A DNA stretch of 64,000 bases, from positions 1-64,000 of the forward strand of contig NW_020312181.1 of the NCBI RefSeq assembly GCF_002999335.1, given 5' to 3'. The notes under the pieces were generated by a model. The model was given only the letters and a program-made list of their open reading frames with translations, was not told the origin of the DNA and searched no databases. A program made the position numbers and the translations under genes. Shown piece by piece: positions 12,748 to 24,125 of the stretch. The stretch comes from Cyclospora cayetanensis (Eukaryota > Apicomplexa > Conoidasida > Eucoccidiorida > Eimeriidae). Numbering within the stretch: position 1 is the first letter of the stretch; the number at the start of each line of letters is the position of its first letter.

Positions 12748-15700
12748 ATGGGAAGCTTTTCCGCTCGGTCTCAGGTAGGGGCGTCTCCATTAGGGAGCAG
12801 TGAAGGACCCCGCTCAGAAGCGAGCACAGACAGTCCTTCTTCCGCATCAAGGGGAGACACACGGCCCCAAAGCGAACTCGAAGGGCCCTCTTTCTGTGAC
12901 ACGAGGTCAAGTAGTCCGGAAAATCTAGTAAGAGGCCACGTTCCACCAGCAGCACAAACAACAACGCAGGCAGCAGAAGATGGAATATCAACGGCAGAAC
13001 CAGCAGAAGATGCAGAAATTGCAATACCAGAAGAATCAGCAGAAAGGGCGCCAAGGATATCAGAAGAAAGTGGGATCACAACGGCAGAGCTAACAGCGGA
13101 AGGCACTACAGGATTTAGATGTGATGACCTATCTTTACAAGGGGATGCTCCTTGTGGTCATGAGGTCTTGGTGGAAATGCATCTAAAACCCTCTCTAGGT
13201 GAGGGGCCTCCTCCATCATCAGTCCCCTCGACAGGGAGCATCACGGAGAAGACGGTATCGAGGCCCTCTCCGCCACCTTTGATGGCTTCTGCTCTCTCTG
13301 GTGGAATTCCAATGCGCAGTGCCAGCAGCGTCAGAAGGAAGACAGACAACGCGGAAACAGCGGGGCGCCCTTGGTGTCGCTACACCTGGACTTTTGCTCA
13401 GCACTTTAGGGATCCGCAGCTGCTGCCGCTGCATGCGGCTGCCTTCGCTGCAGCACGACAGCGCTGGGAAGCCCTGAGGACCAGAGCAGGGAGCCCTCCC
13501 ACGCACACAGAGAGGCTCGACGATCAGAATGGAGAACAACTTGCGCAGCGACAGCAACCCCACCAGCAGGAGCAGCGGGAAACGGAAGATTCTGGTGGCA
13601 TTGTACAGGTTTCCCTCCGTGTAGCTGGGAATACTGCGGTGTATGTATACCCCGGAGCGAGGAGCCCTCCACTTGCTGGCATCCCTGACAGCTTGTACTA
13701 TGCTCTGGACGTCCCTAGTCAGGAGCAAGCGCAAGATCTTACCTCAGATGACGTAGATGAGAGAGACGCTTTTAGAAGGCCCCTCCAGAAAGACGAAAAC
13801 TCGCTGCAAATGCTAGAGAGGCCCCTGCTGCTTTCCCACTCCGACGCCTTGGACTTCACTGAAGAGGGTCCTCCATCAAGTATGTCAGTACACTGCAGCC
13901 GCCACTAGGGCCCCCAGGAGGGCCCCGCCCCTAACCCCCCTCCAACCGCGGCACCTTGTGTTGCGAAGGCCTCTTCCAGCTCTGCGGAGAAATGCTCGGC
14001 ACTCCACGCCTTTGCAGCTCTTTGCACTGGAAAGCGCCGACCTCCTGCCAGCAATCTTGTCGGTGTTGCTAATTCAGGTGCTGTAAAACTCGGTGTATCG
14101 AGCGCAGCCTGTGGGGCCCCCCAGGGGAGTGCCGTACGCCTCTCGTGCTTCAGTCCAAGCCGCCTGCCGCTGCTGCTGCTGAGGGCCCCCAGGACGGATA
14201 ACGATGAGTGGCCTGTTGCAGTTTTGGACCCGCAGGGGCCCGCCATTCCTGGAGCGCACACTGTGAGGCATTCGGGTTGCAGTTTTTGTTGGAGCTTTGT
14301 TGCGCTTCGCTTGCCCGCTCGCTGCTGCTGCTTGTCGCGCTGGGAGGCGTGTTGATGCCGCACTTGTTGGTGTCTGCTCCTACTTTTGTTGCTGTTTTTG
14401 TTGCCGTTTGCGGCTGCAGGCCCCTATTGTGTTGGAGCACGTCGCAGGTGCAGTGCAACGGCTGGGGTGTGCGAACACCTCAGAGGGCCTCACCTTTCCG
14501 CTTCCTCTACCTCCGCCTCCAGGGGCGCCGAAGGGGCCTATTTTTGGAGGAGACGTCGACGCCAGTGACACTTTCAAGGGAGGCTCTCGGTGGGGTTTGG
14601 TCTGCTCGGACGTGTGTAGTGCCGCGGCCTTTGTAGCCGACGTAGACGCCCCTACGCTGCTGGGGGTTCCAGGAGCCTCTCTTTTTCGCGCAAATTGCCA
14701 ATTTTGTCTGGTATGCCTCCCCACATACGACATATAGAGTTGTCTAGAGGTTCTTTTTGAGGATCTATCGCTGTTCAGAGGCCCTTCCTAAGAGGGATCG
14801 TTGTTTAGGAGCGTCTCTTGAGATGGATCGTTGTTTAGAGGCCGTACTTAAGACGAATCGTCGTTTAGAGGCCCCTCTTACTATGAGCCGTTGTTAAAAA
14901 GCCCCTCTTACGATGGGTCTGTACAACACAGCCCCCACAGGGGGGGTTTCCGCAGCCTGGTTTTCTGCAGTTAATTCATACCTCGACCATGTTGGTGCAT
15001 GTGCTGCTGTTGCTGCTGCTGCAGGTGTACCTGAATGGGTGGCCGCACGTCTTCCTCTGCTCCATTCCAGGAGTGCCTCTTCGTCCCGGGGAAATTCTAG
15101 TGCATCACGGATTCAATCTTATGGGATCCAAGCAGCAGCAGCAGCACATTGCTGCAGCGCGGGCGGCTCTGAGAAGCAGACTTGCAGCCACTATTGGCGT
15201 AATGAGGCCACTTCTTAGTCGCTCTACCGCCCGCTGCGTAGCATATGAGGGGGCCCCTGCTTATCCTGCTGCTAGTAAGGACGGGCACTCCAAAGGCGTG
15301 CAAGCGCCCCTCGAAGACACCTCCTTGACAACCGGAGTGAGCTCCCAGCTTCGCCCCCAGGAGAGGGCCCTCGCGCTGCAGCGTATCTACAGTCAGAGGG
15401 GCCCCAACAGGTTTGAGAGGTGTGATATCTGCAAGAAAGCCGAGTGCAGCGCTTGCGGAGGGGCAACGCGGGCAGCAATCTCAGGAGAACTGCCCGGAGC
15501 AGCTGCGGTGTCAAAAGGAGCAGGTTCTTGCCAGCTATTGCAGTGTGATAGCTGCCTCAATGGATACCACAGATGCTGTTTAGGCGCTTCCACGGAGTTT
15601 CTGCCTCCCCCCTCTGCCTCGGAATGGCTGTGTGGCCGCTGTGTGAGCATGGGATACCGGGCTGCCGCTCTAGTGGAGACATCTCCGACGTTTCTTCAAA

Positions 15701-18700
15701 CCTGCGGAGAGGACTCTTGGAGATCGCCTCTTGAAGGTCCTTGGAAGCCGCAGTGCGCAGTGGCGATGACGGGGGGAGGATCTCACTGGCTCCGTCAGGC
15801 TGCCGAAGAGGCCCTCTGTTGTGTTCTCCCGTTCCGAATCAGGGGCCCCGCTCAGGCGTGCCAGGTAGGTCGTGATTCTGTTTTTCTACGACCCAATTTT
15901 CCCCCCTTTATGCGTCTTGTACCGACCTTGCCGCTCTGCTTTTGCAGTAACATCGTTCAGGCAGCTTCTGGTGCTGCGAATGCTGCAGTTTTGGGATCTT
16001 CAACACGCAGCTGTTGACTCCTTCAATTCGCCTCGCAGTGGCATAGTGACGTCCGTTACTCTGCCAGAGTTCTCAGAAAGTGCAGAGCCAGCAGACGACA
16101 CCGAAGAAGAACGAGACGCACCAACTGCATGCACCGAAGCAAAGGCGGCAGAAGAAGCGCTTGTAACGACGGCAGCAACGGGCACAGCGGTAGCAGATGA
16201 GTCAGTCGCCCGTCCGGGCACGGCTTCTCTTCCGCCGATAGAGAGCTCGCAAGGCTCCACGCCAGAAGAGCCCACAGGCTGCTCGCAAGAGCGAGGCTCC
16301 ATCCAGCAAGCCCAACAACAGGAGCAAGGCGAGCACGACACGTCTAGCATTGAGAAAGCGTGGAAAGCGTGGCGTGGAGCACATCAGCAGCACAAGGAAG
16401 CTTGGGGCCTTCTGACTCCATGTATCCACTGCTTCGCTGAAAGACATCGCGCTGGGAGGGGGGGTTCCTCGTGGCTTTTGGGGGGCTCAATTGAGACAGC
16501 TTTCTTCTGCCGCATTGTCTCCCTGCACGTGGGGGCCCCCGATTGTCGCTGCTCGGGGGGCCCTGAGGCGCTTCGAGCTGCTGCTGCTGCAGCCCAGTCC
16601 CCGCTGCTGCTGCAGAAAGACGTCGCGTGGGAGACAGACACTGAATGGCAGCGGCTGCAGCAAGAGGCCCCCCTTTCCCCTAAGACTGCCGCAGCGAAAA
16701 AGCGGACTGGCGGTTTTACCGACAAGAAAAAGGGCCTTCGTACAAACCAGACACGCAGCCTGTGCTCACTGATGTTGAAGGACGCCCCTGAGGAACACAC
16801 GGGGGTTACACTGTGGGAGCTGCCGAAGGCGCTGGCCACACTTTGGGGTCGTCGCGGGAATTTCTTTGGGGAGCAGCCGCAGCAAGTGCAGCACCCTGCG
16901 CAGCAGCGAATAGAGCATCAGCAAAAGCAGCAGCTCAAGCGGATAGGATTGCTGCTTCGTTGGGCCCTCTGCGTGTTGCAGCGGCTCAATGCTGAGGAGA
17001 GGGCCGTTAAGGAAATGTGTTGGCTCCTCATGTCAAGGCGGGGGGAGCTGGAAGGAGCTCTTGAGGGGGGGGCCCCTGAGGCGTTCTTTGAGAAAGCCCC
17101 TTGTCCTGGTGCTCTGGGGGGGCCCCAAGTCGGCCCCTTCACTCCCGCCACGTATGCGAGTACCCTCGGTTCTGCTGCTGCCAGTATGGCGGCACCAGCA
17201 GCAGGGGCCTCCTTGATGCTGTCAGTGCTGCCCCGTCAGGAGGGGGGGGGGCCGCTCCTCCAAGATTTCGTAGGCTGCTCTGCAAACACCTATGCCTCCC
17301 AAGGGCCCGTACTGACGGGGGCCCCTGTACTCGGCGAGAGAGGCCCCTACATCGCGATGGGGCCCTCACGCGTGGGGGGGGAGCCACAGCCCGGAGGGTC
17401 CCTTGCGAGCCTCTTAGACGAAGATTCCAGCTCTTCTTTGGCTGTTTCGTCTGTCTCTTCTGATGAAGAGACAGAGGGGCCCCACGGAGGCCCTGCAGAG
17501 GGGGGCCCCACCCCACCCGCGCACAGGCCACACCGCAACGGCGCGAGTGAGCGCCTCCCGTGCGGCCTCGCCAAGGAGGGCCCCCCGCAGCTAAGGGGAG
17601 GCTCGCGTTCCTCAAAGGGTCGTGAGAATCCGACCGCCGAGGCGCTTCAGCCAGCAAAGCGCCAACGACGGGGGGCCCTGGCTCAATCAGGGGCCCCTCA
17701 GGACGGCTGTCCAGTTGCGTCGAGCGCTGCGGCCTTCCGTGGGTCACGATGCAGCAGCAGCTCCCTCCGGGGGCCCCACCCAAAAGGGATCATTCCGCCG
17801 CTTAGTGTGGCAGAGAGAGACAGAGGCCTCGCAGCCAAGGCAAGAGCCATGCATCCAGGATTGAAGGGCCTCTACTGGCAAAATGATGGATGGTGAGTGC
17901 GGGTAACCAGCCCACAGGCGAAGGCTGTCTGTCGAAGGCTGTCGGCTCTCCCCACCCCCGACTTTCAGGGCCCCCTTGCTTGTTTGGCCACCAAACAAAG
18001 CTGAGACTTCTCCAAAGCAATCAAAACATTTGCAGGGCATGCTGCGTATCGATTATCCTCCTGGTTGCTGCGCTGTCTGTTGCTGCTGTTTCAGGCTTGC
18101 GTGCGCCAAATTCCGAAACTTGGGAATGCCAAACGATAGGGGCGGCTCGAAGTGGGACTCGCACGAGAAGCGACAGCTGTTTCGAGTGTCTGGGGAAGCC
18201 CAGCTAGCTACTCAGCTAGCGGCGGCCTGTGAATTCCTCCGGCAGCACCAACAGCAACAGCAGGATCGGCATAGACTGCCTGCATCCACCGACGACTTGA
18301 CGAGCCCCCGAGAAGGTGTTTCCGCGCGCCATGCAGCTAACCGGAGCGGCGACGGGCGCACCGCAGCTTCAGAAGCCGCCAGAATTCTGAAGGGGTCCAG
18401 CACTGCTGTCGAGGCCCCTGCTGCAGCGGACGATGCGCCTGAGCAAGACGCGGAGTCGCTTGAGGAGCAAGTAAAGGCCCTCAAGCCGTTTGACTACCCC
18501 TGCATCTCCTGGAGCCGCGTTAAGAAGTGTTTCTGCCTCAGAGTCTTCCAGCTCATAGAGTCAAGGTCCCCGCAGCGGCCATCTGGGGGCACACACGAAG
18601 GCCTCCACGAGGGGGACGGGGCCCCTCTAGGGGCCCCAAGAAAGAGAAGAGGCAAGCTCCTCTACAGCAGGACGTTCAGCGTTAAAGCCTACGGGGGTGT

Positions 18701-21353
18701 TCAAGAGGCCCTCGCGGCTACGTACGAGGTTGCCAGGGCGGTAGGGTACGAGCCTCTGGAGAACGCAAGGGCAGGCCTCAGAGGGGCCCCCCCTTCCGAT
18801 GGATCTTCTGCCGTTGCAGACAGTGAGCAGGCACCTGTTCAGGCCCCAGAGGGCCCCCAGCAGGCTGCAGAATCGGCTGGAAAGGAGCCGCTCCCGCCAA
18901 CTCGGGAAGCCCCCTCCTACCTGGGCTTTGAGAAAATTCCGGTAGGACAAGATAAGGAAAAGCGTCTGACAGACAGGCGACCGGAGGCATGCACTGAGCC
19001 TTGTCGTTCCTCCGTTGGAAGCAGCTCCGAAGCGCCGCCAGAAAGGCTGTCCGAGGAGAGACACGAACAAGGGCACTCGCACAGAGCCTGCATTGCGAAC
19101 GCGGCCCCCAGTAAGGACGCCACTCCTGGGGCAGAAACTTCGAGAGAAAATCTCGGCAATCCTGGAGAGTCACGCAATCGGGAGGAGGCTCCCCTGGAGG
19201 GGTGTCGGGCCTCAAATGGACGCTTCCCTTACACTGCTTGGAGTGCCTCCATCCTTGCAGATGCGTCTGGGCATGGAGAGTCCGTCTCGCGCCTTGCAAG
19301 CCCCCGTCGAAGGTGCCTAGCGGAGGAGGCCTCCAGAGACTTCTGGAGGCATCCCTCAAGTCGGTCGCTAGTTGGAAGGCAGGTCGATGAGACGCTGAAG
19401 GAGCGTAGGAGTGGATACCAGCAGCAGTTCCTCCCCCCATCCAGAGCACCAGACGAATCGGAGGAGACGCAGGCCCCTTGTGGGGCCCCTCCCAAGGTGA
19501 AGGATGGAACGGCCAGGCCAGAGTGTCAAGGGCCCCCTTCAGACAACAGTGACAGCCCCATACATGCGCCAACGTCAGCCAGGCGTGTGAGGAGGCCCTC
19601 CATACATGCGGAAGGCCCTCCTCCGAGGCGTCATACGTTGTCGCAATCTCCTCAGAAGCGATATTGGCTCAAGGATTTACCCGAGGCGCTCGGGGAGAAG
19701 GACCCCACGCGTCATGGCGAGCGGCTTCCTCAGGAGCTTGCTCGGCACAGAGAGGCCTCACAAGAGCGCGAAGATGCACATAGGGGATGCCACCGGGTGC
19801 TCCCGTTGGAGCCTCGGAGATGGCGCGGAGCTGGTTCCCCTGCAATGCCGTATGGCGAGAAAGGTTCCTCTCCCAGGGGATACTATCCTCCTGCGAAGGC
19901 GAGAGAAGAGGGCCCTTCTTCTGACAAAGCTGCGGAACTATTCGCAAGGGACCCGCGGCGTGGATACACCCCTTGCGAGGGCCCCTACAGGGAGGAGCTT
20001 TCAGGGAGACGGGCACCTTGCTCTGACTCCTACTTAAAAAAGGGGATGCTAGGCTGCGGAGAGGATGTGCAGCAGCAGTACGGCAAGCCGCAGCAACGAG
20101 CTCCAAAGGAAGAAGAGACGCTTAGAAGCAACCGCGGTCGGCGGGCTTCGAAAGAGTCTTCAAGAGGCTTCCGATGGGGAACATCCTATAGGAACGCTAG
20201 AACTAGATCGCGAGGCCTCTCCAGCCATCGCTCACGGGAGCGTCAGGAGCTTCCTCCTCGCTCTCCACTTCATAGGCGGCGAGAACAGGGGTACAGCCGC
20301 CACAGGTACTGCAGCGCGAGCAGTAGCAGCAGGTGCAGCAGCCGAAGCAGCAACAGACACCGGCACAGCATCAACAGTGGGCGAACCAGCGGGAGACGGC
20401 TCCAGTGCAGCAGCAGGTACAGCAGCGGGGGGCCCCCCCGCAGCCCACTCTCACCCAGAAGGCGTCCCTACAGACCCCACAGCAGGAGCAACAGCAGGCT
20501 CAGCAGCAGGAGCAGCGGCTCCCACAAGAGATATTGGGGGGCCAGCTGGCTTCAGAGGCAGACGCAGCTGCACTCCAGCAATACCAGCCGCAAGCGCAGC
20601 AGCAGCAGGAGCACCAGTAGGTCTCGTGCATGTCTCTGGAGACGCTCCTTTGACTCTTGGGCCCCTCCGGCAAGATGTCAGAGGCAGCAGCAACAACGAC
20701 AGCAACACATGGTCCGTCTTAGCAACCAGAGCCCAAGGAAAAGGACTCCCCGCCGCAGCAGTTGCCAAAGCAGCCGCAGGCGTAGCACCAGCTACAGCAG
20801 GGGTTCGGAAAGTCAATCTCGAAGAAGGGGCTTCTGGGGACCGACAAATCCTAACAAGGACCCTAAGGGGTCCTTCACAAGGCACGGTGAATCCGCAAAA
20901 GCATGCGAGACTCACAACAGCCCCACCGACAGGCCTTTCGAATGCAGCAGCAGAGGCAGCGCTCAATCAAGGGGGGAGGCGCTTCATCGATACAGAATTT
21001 CTCAGTCCCGCATGAGAAAGAGCTCCGCAACAGCCGTTGACACATATCGTGGCAGGGCTGGCAGTGCATCATCAATGCAGCAACATTATGCCCAGAAGGA
21101 GTCGGTGTGTAGTAGTAGCCACATATCTTCCTGGGCGCCCCCCTCCTCGAGGGAGAAAGCGGCCGACCATCCCGACAGCAAGCAAGGTTCAGCTAACAGG
21201 GGTGTCTCTCCATCGTGGAGGCTTCCCTCGAAGGAGGCTACGCTTGACACCGTCTTCTCAGGGGGCCCCCAAAGGCCTTCTCGCCCGAAAGTGATTACTG
21301 TGGCGCTTAGACAAAACAGTGCAGCGCCGAGTGTCCCACAGATTCAGCAGTAG
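12748..21353 (+). CDS. PHD finger and AP2-domain protein with Arg/Ser-rich tail (ApiAP2-type factor)
   Basis: A likely nuclear DNA- and chromatin-binding regulator. My model joins 12748-13879, 13899-14077, 14420-14710, 15025-15864, 15989-17892 and 18095-21353, open throughout (about 2,534 residues). The first intron would be only 19 bases and is doubtful. Residues 1-530 are Ser/Glu-rich and look disordered. A canonical C4HC3 PHD finger lies at about 660-742: CDIC, an insert, CDSC, NGYHRCC, WLCGRC. An AP2 domain at about 1436-1500 starts HPGLKGLYWQNDGW and is split by the intron at 17893-18094, a position that restores Trp in frame. A second AP2-like unit at about 1580-1660 runs from YPCISWSRVKKCFCLRVF to YSRTFSVKAYGG and a helix. 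Residues about 2130-2360 are Arg/Ser-rich, as in splicing regulators. PHD fingers read histone H3 tails, and AP2 is the main DNA-binding fold of apicomplexan factors. An ortholog in Toxoplasma is expected but not identified here. Confidence 0.85.
14749..14925 (+). repeat. Minisatellite of about 30 bp, five to six degenerate copies, in an intron
   Basis: A unit close to GAGGCCCCTCTTAAGATGGA followed by TCGTTGTTTA recurs back to back, diverged at a few positions per copy. It lies inside the intron between exons 14420-14710 and 15025-15864 of the PHD/AP2 gene. Units are directly tandem with no unique spacers, so this is not a CRISPR-like array. No coding role is seen. Confidence 0.75.
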
Positions 21354-24010
21354 CTGATGCACCACTGCAAGCCTCAAAACGCTACTTCATAACAGAACCT
21401 CGGGTCAAAGAAACAAATGGACGATGCATATACCTGGGCAGAATAATCTGACGGAGAGAAGCGATAGAAAATTCCTAGACGCTGCAGGGAAAGGGTGTAT
21501 ATCGGTTGATTACTGCGAAAAATAGGAGTCGGCAGAGATTTAACAGGGCTAGCATAGTTGAATGCAGCTTTTGAACAACAGACGGAAGGTGGGAGGGCGA
21601 ACTAATCAGCAGACGATGGAAGAACGGCTGATTGAGAGCTGTAGTGCCAGATGTTTCGGGGTATAGGAGGATGGAATAGGATCTGACAGCGTTTAGAGGG
21701 AGGCTGTAGCACGGTGTAGTGGTAAAACGCTCAGAGACCCACTAAGTCCTAGTTCCGTGTATCCAGGCTACCAGTGACAGCGCATCCAATCAAGCGAAAC
21801 CATTTTTCAAGCTACAGCCCACGCTCAGGTCTAGGACCGTGATGGACCCTCACGCCTGCCGTAAGGAATCTTGCTTCACATCACGGACAGTGATTCACTT
21901 GTCACCTACTCTGGTAGCTGGGGACGACGACGAATGGAATTCATTCAGTGGCTGGGTATACGACACTAATAAAAGGGTATCAGCCCCCAAAGCGCCATAT
22001 GGCCGTTCAGTACAGTGGGTGAAGTTCCAGACAGGGGAAAGGTGTCCAGAGATGCCCTATCCAGTTGGCCCCGCAGTATACACCAATGTAAGAGCACCTA
22101 AGGCATTAAAGAGAGACTAAAGGGAAGAAAGGCACGGTGCGCGACTGGTAAAGGGGGAAACAACAACAATCGCGTCTGCTGTAGCAGTTGCGCGATGGTA
22201 TATCGGAATGGCCCTCCAGCCGGCATTGTCTGTTTACGGGCATATACCGCGTCAACTCACGGGCAAGCCTAGCTTTGCACTATAGTATTTCCCTATCCAT
22301 ACTCAGCTCCTAGAGATCCATATTTGTTGAAATCGGTATATGTTTGCCTTCTTTTTCCCCCTTGAGTCCATGTTTATGTTTGTGACTCATTGTCACTTAA
22401 TTTCGCATGCCATAATTTCTTCCTAGCTCTTGATTATCTCTCTTTCTTTTAACCTAATCGCCACCATTCTTGTGCTTGCGTCGGTTCCCTTCTCTGCGTA
22501 TTTTACTCTCTGTGCATGCCTACATCTCGGCCGATGTGCTTGTTACAGGGCTCTTGCCCGTTCCCGTCTCGGCATTCTTTCTCAGAAAGTCGCTTTCTGT
22601 CCTCATCATTATTACTACCCGTGATGGTGACAGTCTCGCTTTATTTTCTATGGATGTTAGGTAGGGCCTTTAAAGGAAGAACCCCTTAAACCCCGTGGGG
22701 GACCCCGGACTCGCGCCTGGCAGCCAACAACAGTCGGCTGCGGGCTTGGGGGGTCTGCTACTTTATTCTGCGTTAAACATAGCCCCCGATATAGAAAACT
22801 ATGTGCATTAGGTATATGTACTTCGTTTTCTGTGTCGAGCGGCGAGCCGTGAGGTTTATGTACACCTCACTGGGCCCACCGAGGCAGCGCTAGCCACTGA
22901 AGGGGCCCGCGGATGAGGCCAACAGCTGTGGAGTTAGGCTACCCTTTTGGCTAGTTCTGGTTTTCTTCTTTTTTTCCTTCATTAACCGCTTTCATTCCTC
23001 CTTTGTCATCGCCACGGCAGTACCAGGGGTTCCTAGGCAAACGTGCTACGCTCGGGCGTCGATCGGCTGTGCAGCTGCCGCCTAGAACTTCTTCGCTTCC
23101 TTGTTTTCTTCTTTCATTTAGCTGCCTCAAATGCGGATCTGTGCAGCTGGATAATAAAGGGAAAGGCTTTCTGGGCATCATATATTGGTAGATATATGCA
23201 CAGCAGGGGGCCCCCAAGGGTACTGCTACCGCTCAACCAGAGCCACTGAGGCCGCCCGTTGGCGGGGGAGCGACGCCTGGTTGAACGATTTTATGCATTG
23301 CTTCCTTTGACTGACCGAAAGACGATCGTAAACGGGTATATGACTGGTTTTCACCCTCCCAGAAATGGCCCCACACAACTACTTTCTATCTGCCGTCTCG
23401 CTCGTTTGACGCCGGATCTCCCAGGTGGACGTACAACAGGGAAGATAGGACTGTGTACTGCCTAAGAAGGAACCGTCGCTAAGGCTTGCAAGGTCACTTT
23501 TATGGTAGAACAAGCGTCCTTCTGCTGGTAGGGACGTGTGCGCCCGGGCAAGCCAACCACCTCCGAGGCACTGTCGAGTTCTTGCCTGCTACAGTGGCTA
23601 CAGCTGCAGATCCAGGTGACTAGCGTACTATTACAGCAGCCTTACTTGGTATTTTATTCTTACGTAAGAGGTCAAAACGTGTATGCCACGCTGCTCGTAG
23701 CGCGGTTTACAGTAGCTCGTTTTCCCCCTTCATGTTTCTGCTCATCTGAGCTAGCGTCACCTTATTCCTTCAGCCTTTCACTTTTCTTCATTTCTCCTTT
23801 CCTTGGTTTTCCCTTCATCACTCCTAGCATCTCTATGAACTCTCAACAGCAGATAGCACTGCGGATACCACCAGTTGCAGGGGCCCTCTGCCCCGACCTC
23901 AGCAGCGGCACCTAATTGTAGAGGCGTTCCAGCTGCCACATACCACGGACAGGCCGTAGCCTTCCTGCTAAAGTAGTCAATACAGGACTGCTTGAATTTT
24001 TACGAGCTTT
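21354..24010. other. Intergenic region; probable 5' exons of the CCCH gene at its right end
   Basis: No confident gene between 21354 and about 23500. Short frames at 21839-22120 (+) and 22951-23217 (-) have no motifs. At 23538-23612 a Ser/Gln/Leu-rich frame ends at CAG|GTGACT, a fair donor, and at 23835-23935 an ATG-led Gln-rich frame precedes splice-like signals. These may be leading exons of the CCCH zinc-finger gene that follows. A tRNA-like patch near 21709-21775 was examined and rejected. Confidence 0.4.
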
Positions 24011-24125
24011 CCAATCGCAGTTCGGATGTTCGGACACAGCAGCAGCAGCACGTGCAAGATCAGTAGGCTCCCCAACAACGGAAACACCAGTAGCTGCAGT
24101 AGTGACGGCGAAAGTACCAGCGACG

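Noticed and set aside
12491..13054. 187-codon minus-strand frame rich in Leu
   Set aside because: Lies opposite the first exon of the PHD/AP2 gene. Its Leu-rich sequence mirrors that exon's Gln/Glu-rich codons, and no motif is present.
14749..14925. Regularly repeated 30-bp units as a CRISPR-like array
   Set aside because: Units are tandem without unique spacers, in an intron of a eukaryotic gene.
20065..21015. 316-codon plus-strand frame rich in Ala/Thr
   Set aside because: It is a shifted reading of the CAG/GCA-rich Arg/Ser tail. The tail frame is contiguous with the AP2 domains.
21709..21775. tRNA-like string with GTAGC...GCTAC ends and an internal GTGTAGTGGTAAAACGC
   Set aside because: No GGTTCRANNCC box and no consistent T or anticodon arm. 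The end pairing is probably chance, although an old tRNA-derived SINE cannot be excluded.
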